A stretch of 64,000 nt of DNA from Streptomyces sp. CGMCC 4.7035 (GTDB lineage Bacteria; Actinomycetota; Actinomycetes; Streptomycetales; Streptomycetaceae), in assembly GCF_031583065.1 (NCBI RefSeq), contig NZ_CP134053.1, forward strand, positions 1,240,001 to 1,304,000. Reading direction: 5' to 3'. The position numbers and the translations under genes are program-made. Positions 59,029 to 64,000 of this stretch are shown piece after piece; the first letter of the stretch is position 1, and each line of letters opens with the position of its first letter. Under the pieces are notes generated by a model that was not told where the DNA came from, did not search any database, and worked only from the letters and a program-made list of their open reading frames with translations.

Positions 59029-60699
59029 TCAGACCAGGCCGGGTCCCCGCACCGGGATGCTGGTGAACGTCGGCTGAGAGAGTTGCTGCGGGCTGAAGAA
59101 GTCGTTGCCCTTGTCGTCCACGACGATGAACGCCGGGAAGTCCTCGACCTCGATCTTCCAGACGGCCTCCATGCCGAGTTCCTCGTACTCGACGACCTCG
59201 ACCTTCTTGATGCAGTCCTGGGCGAGACGGGCGGCGGGGCCGCCGATCGAGCCCAGGTAGAAGCCGCCGTGCGAGGCGCACGCATCGGTGACCTGCTTGC
59301 TCCGGTTGCCCTTCGCCAGCATCACCTTGGAGCCGCCCGCCGCCTGGAACTGCTCCACGTAGGAGTCCATACGGCCGGCCGTGGTCGGGCCGAAGGAACC
59401 GGACGCGTAGCCCTCCGGGGTCTTGGCGGGGCCCGCGTAGTACACCGGGTGGTCCTTCAGGTACTGCGGCATCTCCTCGCCCGCGTCCAGCCGCTCCTTG
59501 ATCTTGGCGTGCGCGATGTCGCGCGCCACGACCAGCGGCCCGGACAGCGAAAGCCGCGTCTTCACCGGGTACTTGGTCAGCTCGGCGAGGATGTCGTCCA
59601 TCGGCTGGTTCAGGTCGATGCGCACGACGTCTCCGTCCTGCTCCAGGTGCTCGTCCGTCGTCTCCGGCAGGAACCGCGCCGGGTCCGTCTCCAGCTGCTC
59701 CAGGAACACGCCCTCGGCCGTGATCTTCGCGACCGCCTGCCGGTCCGCCGAGCAGGAGACCGCGATGGCGACCGGACAGGACGCGCCGTGACGCGGCAGG
59801 CGGACCACGCGGACGTCGTGGCAGAAGTACTTGCCGCCGAACTGCGCCCCGATCCCGATCTTCTGCGTGAGCTCGAAGACCTTCTCCTCCAGCTCCTTGT
59901 CCCGGAAGCCGTGGCCCAGCTCGGAGCCCTCGGCCGGCAGCTCGTCCAGGTAGTGCGCGGAGGCGTACTTCGCGGTCTTCAGCGCGTACTCGGCGCTCGT
60001 ACCGCCGACGACGATCGCCAGGTGGTACGGCGGGCAGGCTGCCGTGCCCAGCGAGCGGATCTTCTCCTCCAGGAACTTCATCATGGAGGCCTCGTTCAGG
60101 ACGGCCTTCGTCTCCTGGTACAGGAAGGACTTGTTGGCGGAGCCGCCGCCCTTCGCCATGAACAGGAACTTGTAGGCGCCGCCGTCCGTCGCGTACAGCT
60201 CGATCTGCGCCGGCAGGTTCGAGCCGGTGTTCTTCTCCTCCCACATGGTGAGCGGAGCCATCTGCGAGTACCGCAGGTTCAGCTTGGTGTACGCGTCGAA
60301 GATGCCGCGGGAGAGAGCCTTCTCGTCCTCACCTTCGGTGAGGACGTTCTGCCCGCGCTTGCCCATCACGATCGCGGTGCCGGTGTCCTGGCACATGGGG
60401 AGCACGCCCGCCGCCGCGATGTTCGCGTTCTTCAGCAGGTCCAGCGCCACGAACTTGTCGTTCGCGGACGCCTCCGGGTCGTCGATGATGCGCCGCAGCT
60501 GGGCCAGGTGGGCCGGTCGCAGGTAGTGCTGGATGTCGTGGATGGCCTCCTCGGCCAGCTTGCGCAGCGCCTCCGGCTCGACCCTGAGGAACGTTCGCCC
60601 GTCGGCCTCGAAGGTGGAGACACCCTCGGAGGTCACCAGCCGATAGGGGGTGGTGTCCTCTCCCATGGGGAGCAGATCGGTGTACGCGAACTCAGGCAT
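59029..60699 (-). CDS. fumB: Class I iron-sulfur fumarate hydratase (FumA/FumB type)
   Basis: A 556-residue Fe-S fumarase. The N-terminal domain carries the three [4Fe-4S] cysteines expected of the family ([33 protein letters not shown]; and a Cys in a later VSCSADRQ segment), and the C-terminal beta domain contains [14 protein letters not shown] and [15 protein letters not shown]. It catalyses the same fumarate-malate step as FumC but is oxygen-labile. ATG 60699 is preferred because GAGGA lies nine bases upstream; ATG 60708 is too close to it. Confidence 0.95.
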   Translation of the reverse strand: MPEFAYTDLLPMGEDTTPYRLVTSEGVSTFEADGRTFLRVEPEALRKLAEEAIHDIQHYLRPAHLAQLRRIIDDPEASANDKFVALDLLKNANIAAAGVLPMCQDTGTAIVMGKRGQNVLTEGEDEKALSRGIFDAYTKLNLRYSQMAPLTMWEEKNTGSNLPAQIELYATDGGAYKFLFMAKGGGSANKSFLYQETKAVLNEASMMKFLEEKIRSLGTAACPPYHLAIVVGGTSAEYALKTAKYASAHYLDELPAEGSELGHGFRDKELEEKVFELTQKIGIGAQFGGKYFCHDVRVVRLPRHGASCPVAIAVSCSADRQAVAKITAEGVFLEQLETDPARFLPETTDEHLEQDGDVVRIDLNQPMDDILAELTKYPVKTRLSLSGPLVVARDIAHAKIKERLDAGEEMPQYLKDHPVYYAGPAKTPEGYASGSFGPTTAGRMDSYVEQFQAAGGSKVMLAKGNRSKQVTDACASHGGFYLGSIGGPAARLAQDCIKKVEVVEYEELGMEAVWKIEVEDFPAFIVVDDKGNDFFSPQQLSQPTFTSIPVRGPGLV

Positions 60700-60935
60700 C
60701 TCGCCCATTCCTCACTAGACAGGCAGCATTCCAAGGCTCGGTTCGCCTCGTGGCTGGCCTCCGTTGGCAGCGCCCACCAGCGTAGAACCTGGCGTCGGCG
60801 GTGAGGCTGTGAGGTAAGGCTCAGTTCGACGGGGTGTACCGGCCGTGGCGCATGGAAGGGTTGAGGGCGGACAGGTTTTCCACAGGCCGGTCCGAAGGGT
60901 AGTCGCGATCTATCGCGTTTCGGTACGCTGCTGGC

Positions 60936-61652
60936 GTGGACCTTCACAAGAGCCCCGCCCCGACGGACCGTCAGCCCGTGCCCCCGGCCGAGCTGCGCTG
61001 CTCCGACGCCGACCGCGACCGCATCACCGACATCCTGCGCGAGGCCCTGGCCGAGGGCCGCCTCACCGCGGAGGAGCATGCCGAGCGCGTCGAGGGTGTG
61101 CTCGGCGCCAAGACGGTCGGCGAGCTGGAGCGGTTCGTCCGAGACCTGCCCGCGGGCCACGCGCGCCGCATCCCGCCGACGTACACACCGGCGCCCAGCC
61201 GGCCCACCCCGGGTTCGACACCCATCCAGCCCGACGAGAACGTGGTGGCGGTCTGCAGCAGCGCCGTGCGCAAAGGCCGCTGGCGCCCCGGCCGCCGTAT
61301 GCACGCGTACGCGATCTTCGGCAGCGTCCTGATCGACCTGAGCGAGGCGATATTCGAGTACCAGCAGGTCGTGATCAAGGCGATCTCGGTCTTCGGCGAC
61401 GTGACCATCCGCGTCCCGGAGAACGTCTCGCTGCGCGGCACCGGCGGCGGCGTGCTCGGCAACTTCGAGGTCAGCCCGCTGGATTCGGTCGAGCAGGACG
61501 CGCCCGTCATCTACGTGGACGGACTGGCCGTACTCGGGAGTGTCGAGGCAAAGCCCAAGCGCGGCAAGCTGGTCGCGGACATCCTCGATCGCGTGTCGGA
61601 CCGCGTGTCGGGCAAGGTGGACAAGGCTTTGCGCAAACACCTGGACCGTTGA
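60936..61652 (+). CDS. DUF1707 domain protein
   Basis: A 238-residue protein. The N-terminal DUF1707 region (RCSDADRDRITDILREALAE to GVLGAKTVGELERFVRDLP) is followed by a Pro/Thr linker and a strand-rich C-terminal domain with repeated I/V-rich strands and several Gly turns. The function is unknown. The GTG start has no ribosome site, and TACGCT lies six bases upstream (60924-60929), so it is probably leaderless. Confidence 0.87.
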   Translation: MDLHKSPAPTDRQPVPPAELRCSDADRDRITDILREALAEGRLTAEEHAERVEGVLGAKTVGELERFVRDLPAGHARRIPPTYTPAPSRPTPGSTPIQPDENVVAVCSSAVRKGRWRPGRRMHAYAIFGSVLIDLSEAIFEYQQVVIKAISVFGDVTIRVPENVSLRGTGGGVLGNFEVSPLDSVEQDAPVIYVDGLAVLGSVEAKPKRGKLVADILDRVSDRVSGKVDKALRKHLDR

Positions 61653-61815
61653 CGCTTGTGAATCCGGTCGCGTCCGAAGCGAACCCCTCCCGTCCCTACG
61701 GCATGAACAGCCCCTGGAATTCCAGCGGTTCGGAACTCAGTGCATAGGCGCGCGCACAGCGGGTAGGCCTTGCTGCATCGTCTCTCGCTCGCGAAGCCGT
61801 CGTCAGGAGTAGACC

Positions 61816-62187
61816 GTGCTGCAACCGCCGCATTCGTCCTTGCAGGTCGCTGACGTTCCGCAGCAGCGGGTGCCAGTGCGCGACAGGGACCAGGACGCCC
61901 CGTGGCACACGGAGGCGGTGTGCCGGCGCGACGAGGCCGGCCTGTTCTTCGCGCCCTCCAAGGAACCCACCGCGGCCCGGCTCTCCCGCGAGGAGGCGGC
62001 CAAGCGGGTGTGTGCGCGCTGCCCGGTGATGGTCGAGTGCCGGGAACACGCGCTACTGCAGCCCGAGCCGTACGGCGTCTGGGGCGGCCTCACCGCCGCC
62101 GAGCGCCGTGTGGTGCTGGCCCGGCGCCGCCGCAGGGAGATGGAGCTCAAGAAGGCCGCGCGGGGGGCGATAGCCGCGGCGGGCTGA
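61816..62187 (+). CDS. WhiB-family iron-sulfur regulator
   Basis: A 123-residue Wbl protein. The four [4Fe-4S] cysteines are at 36, 66, 69 and 75, with the GVWGG turn at residues 87-91 and a basic C-terminus (RRRRREMELKK). Wbl proteins bind sigma factors and sense redox/NO. The fumB, DUF1707, wbl, glpX gene order resembles the region around S. coelicolor wblI as I remember it, but the symbol is left open. Start GTG 61816 has AGGAG seven bases upstream. Confidence 0.93.
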   Translation: MLQPPHSSLQVADVPQQRVPVRDRDQDAPWHTEAVCRRDEAGLFFAPSKEPTAARLSREEAAKRVCARCPVMVECREHALLQPEPYGVWGGLTAAERRVVLARRRRREMELKKAARGAIAAAG

Positions 62188-62222
62188 AGCAGGCGCACGG
62201 ACCGCCAGGGAGTACGCGGGAA

Positions 62223-62250
62223 GGGCGCCCTCTCCGCACAGAGGGCGCCC
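62223..62250. terminator. 11-bp bidirectional terminator
   Basis: GGGCGCCCTCT (62223-62233) pairs perfectly with AGAGGGCGCCC (62240-62250) around a CCGCAC loop, between convergent genes ending at 62187 (+) and 62279 (-). Confidence 0.85.
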
Positions 62251-62278
62251 CAGGCGTGCCCGTCGAGCCGAGCCCTGA

Positions 62279-63316
62279 TTACTTTGCGCGGTCGAAGTCG
62301 ATCGCGCTGTACGCGCGCAGCTTGCTCAGCCGGTGCACGGAGTCGATCCGGCGGACCGTGCCGGACTTCGAGCGCATGACGATCGAGTCGGTCGTGGCGG
62401 TCTCGGAGCGGTAGCGCACCCCGCGCAGCAGCTCGCCGTCCGTGATGCCGGTGGCGACGAAGAAGACGTTCTCGCCGGAGACCAGGTCGTCCGTGGTCAG
62501 CACCCGGTCGAGGTCGTGGCCCGCGTCGAGGGCCCGCTGCCGCTCCTCGTCGTCCTTGGGCCACAGCTTGCCCTGAATCGTGCCGCCCAGACACTTCACG
62601 GCGCAGGCGGAGATGATGCCCTCGGGCGTACCGCCGATGCCGAGCAGCAGGTCGATGCCGGTGCCCTCGCGCAGCGCCAGGATCGAGCCGGCGACATCGC
62701 CGTCCGAGATCAGTTTGATGCGCGCGCCGGTCTCCCGGACCTCCTGGATGAGGCCCTCGTGGCGCGGCCGGTCGAGGATGACGACGGTGACGTCCTCGGG
62801 CGTGGACCGCTTGGCCTTGGCGACCCGGCGGATGTTCACCGACACGGGCGCGTCGATGTCGACGAAGTCGGCGGCCTCGGGGCCGGTGACCAGCTTGTCC
62901 ATGTAGAAGACGGCGGACGGGTCGAACATCGTGCCCCGGTCGGCGGCGGCCAGCACCGCGATCGCGTTCGGCATGCCCTTCGCGGTGAGCGTGGTGCCGT
63001 CGATCGGGTCCACGGCGATGTCGCACTCCGCGCCGGTCCCGTCGCCGACCTGCTCCCCGTTGAAGAGCATCGGGGCCTCGTCCTTCTCCCCTTCGCCGAT
63101 GACGACGACGCCGTTCATCGACACGGTGGAGACGAGGGTCCGCATGGCGCGTACCGCCGCGCCGTCGGCGCCGTTCTTGTCCCCGCGGCCGACCCAGCGG
63201 CCCGCGGCCATCGCGGCGGCTTCGGTGACCCGGACGAGTTCGAGGGCGAGGTTGCGGTCGGGAGCCTCGGAAGGAACTTCGAGCTCGGACGGCAAGTGAT
63301 GATGATTCTCGGTCAT
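62279..63316 (-). CDS. glpX: Class II fructose-1,6-bisphosphatase
   Basis: A 345-residue GlpX-type phosphatase, the gluconeogenic step from fructose-1,6-bisphosphate to fructose-6-phosphate. Metal and substrate motifs include [18 protein letters not shown] near residue 75, the DPIDGTT Asp cluster near residue 100 and GIGGTPEGI near 212. Start ATG 63316 has AAAGG upstream. It is divergent from the DUF4245 gene, and the two share mirrored promoter elements. Confidence 0.95.
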   Translation of the reverse strand: MTENHHHLPSELEVPSEAPDRNLALELVRVTEAAAMAAGRWVGRGDKNGADGAAVRAMRTLVSTVSMNGVVVIGEGEKDEAPMLFNGEQVGDGTGAECDIAVDPIDGTTLTAKGMPNAIAVLAAADRGTMFDPSAVFYMDKLVTGPEAADFVDIDAPVSVNIRRVAKAKRSTPEDVTVVILDRPRHEGLIQEVRETGARIKLISDGDVAGSILALREGTGIDLLLGIGGTPEGIISACAVKCLGGTIQGKLWPKDDEERQRALDAGHDLDRVLTTDDLVSGENVFFVATGITDGELLRGVRYRSETATTDSIVMRSKSGTVRRIDSVHRLSKLRAYSAIDFDRAK

Positions 63317-63369
63317 CGGAGCGCACCTTTCTGATACGACGACGGCCGGATGAGGGTGTTCCCACGACT

Positions 63370-63438
63370 CTATCGTCGGGCAGACAAAATGAGCAGGGGG
63401 CCCCACGGATGAGCAGACCCCTGCACCTGCGACGATAG
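63370..63438. promoter_or_regulatory. Mirrored divergent promoter elements
   Basis: CTATCGTCG (63370-63378) and CGACGATAG (63430-63438) are exact inverted copies 51 bases apart between glpX and the DUF4245 gene. Each strand therefore reads GACGAT as a possible -10; for the rightward gene this hexamer ends six bases before the GTG, suggesting a leaderless transcript. Confidence 0.5.
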
Positions 63439-63442
63439 GGGC

Positions 63443-63964
63443 GTGGCAGGTACGAAAGGCAAGCAGAAGACGGTCCGGGACATGATCCTCTCCCTGGGCC
63501 TGATCGGGCTGATGGCGGGCGTCATCTACGTCTTCATCCCGCACGACGACCGCGCTCCCGACCTCAAGCGGGTGGACTACCGCGTCGAGCTGCTCACGGC
63601 GCGCCGTTCGGCAACCTACCCGGTGGCGGCACCCGAAGGCCTGCCCGACACCTGGAAGGCCACCTCGGTGCGCTTCGAGGGCGACAAGTTCGACGCCTGG
63701 CACCTCGGCTTCCAGGACCCCAGGGGTGAGTACGTGGCGATCGAGCAGTCGTCTCAGAAGGCGACCACGTTCATCGACGAGGCCAGCCAGGGCGCCCAGG
63801 AGACCAAGGTCACGCAGGACATCGGCGGACAGACCTGGCGGCGCTACACCGGCGGCCGCTACGACGCGCTCGTGCTCAAGGACAAGGGCTCCACGACCGT
63901 GGTGACCGGCACGGCGTCGTTCGCGCAGCTGACGAAGATGGCGGAGTCGCTGAAGACGAAGTGA
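63443..63964 (+). CDS. DUF4245 domain protein, membrane-anchored
   Basis: A 173-residue protein with an N-terminal transmembrane helix ([20 protein letters not shown]) and an extracytoplasmic DUF4245 domain ([20 protein letters not shown], then [19 protein letters not shown]). The function is unknown. The GTG start is probably leaderless. A GC-rich stretch that could begin a terminator runs off the window end. Confidence 0.88.
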   Translation: MAGTKGKQKTVRDMILSLGLIGLMAGVIYVFIPHDDRAPDLKRVDYRVELLTARRSATYPVAAPEGLPDTWKATSVRFEGDKFDAWHLGFQDPRGEYVAIEQSSQKATTFIDEASQGAQETKVTQDIGGQTWRRYTGGRYDALVLKDKGSTTVVTGTASFAQLTKMAESLKTK

Positions 63965-64000
63965 GCGGTGGTACGCGAAGGGCCCCCGGCGCCATTGACG

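Noticed and set aside
1..64000. tRNA or rRNA genes, complete insertion sequences, prophage or biosynthetic gene clusters
   Set aside because: No cloverleaf, transposase, integrase, terminal inverted repeats or clustered biosynthetic genes were recognised by eye in either strand.

Overview
The window is one stretch of a high-GC actinobacterial chromosome, almost certainly Streptomyces. Third codon positions are nearly all G or C, GTG starts are common, and several genes look leaderless. Typical Streptomyces content includes a WhiB-like protein, an ahpC/ahpD/oxyR locus, a chitinase with a DasR-type operator, a Tad/Flp pilus locus, a SpoIIE/GAF phosphatase, and a copy of a repeat that I recognise as dispersed in Streptomyces genomes. 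I see no tRNA or rRNA gene, CRISPR array, complete insertion sequence, phage block or secondary-metabolite cluster.

Layout. 1-3.3 kb: a D-amino-acid-deaminase-like gene (cut by the window edge) divergent from a PfkB sugar kinase, an IclR regulator and a RidA protein, with a palindromic operator between. The IclR-RidA junction carries three tiny stop/start-overlapping ORFs. 3.4-8.3 kb: an acidic hypothetical protein, a secreted zinc carboxypeptidase, a SigE-type sigma factor with a membrane partner, and a Gly/Pro-rich protein. 8.3-11.2 kb: a TetR regulator with palindromic operators, an aldo/keto reductase and a flavin-dependent oxidoreductase. 11.3-17.5 kb: a secretome block of three FG-GAP-type secreted proteins (two are paralogues sharing a near-identical segment) and a GH18 chitinase.

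17.8-29.2 kb: a Tad (tight adherence) pilus operon: CpaB, a CpaE/TadZ-like ATPase fused in frame to a TadE-like pseudopilin, a second TadE, the TadA/CpaF ATPase, TadB and TadC. A histidine kinase/response regulator pair follows by start/stop overlap. Then come an Flp-like pilin, a TadG-like protein that seems to lack an ATG/GTG/TTG start, a lipoprotein and an OmpA-like protein. 29.3-32.4 kb: small enzymes and a DUF192 protein. 32.6-38.2 kb: a probable 6C-type small RNA, a cis-prenyltransferase, a PhoH-like ATPase with a hairpin-rich leader, a secreted lytic transglycosylase and an AI-2E-type permease whose C-terminus is encoded by the dispersed repeat.

38.2-42.3 kb: ahpD-ahpC divergent from oxyR, then a three-gene Roadblock/DUF4388-like module. 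42.4-47.3 kb: a PadR-regulated MacB/FtsX-type ABC transporter, and an SPFH protein coupled to a small DNA-binding-like protein. 47.5-53.2 kb: a class A penicillin-binding protein whose 3' end and terminator are duplicated downstream, a SpoIIE/GAF/HATPase phosphatase and a DUF402 protein. 53.3-64 kb: a central-carbon block (class II fumarase, class I Fe-S fumarase, a WhiB-like protein, GlpX fructose-bisphosphatase) interrupted by a two-component system and an ABC transporter with its own operator-like palindrome.

The most interesting items are the ATPase-pseudopilin fusion, the embedded atypical two-component pair of the Tad locus, the mini-ORF chain at 2.86-2.93 kb, the GTPase-less Roadblock trio, the 6C-like RNA and the duplicated penicillin-binding-protein 3' end. 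Functional names rest on recognising motifs by eye; no database search was run.
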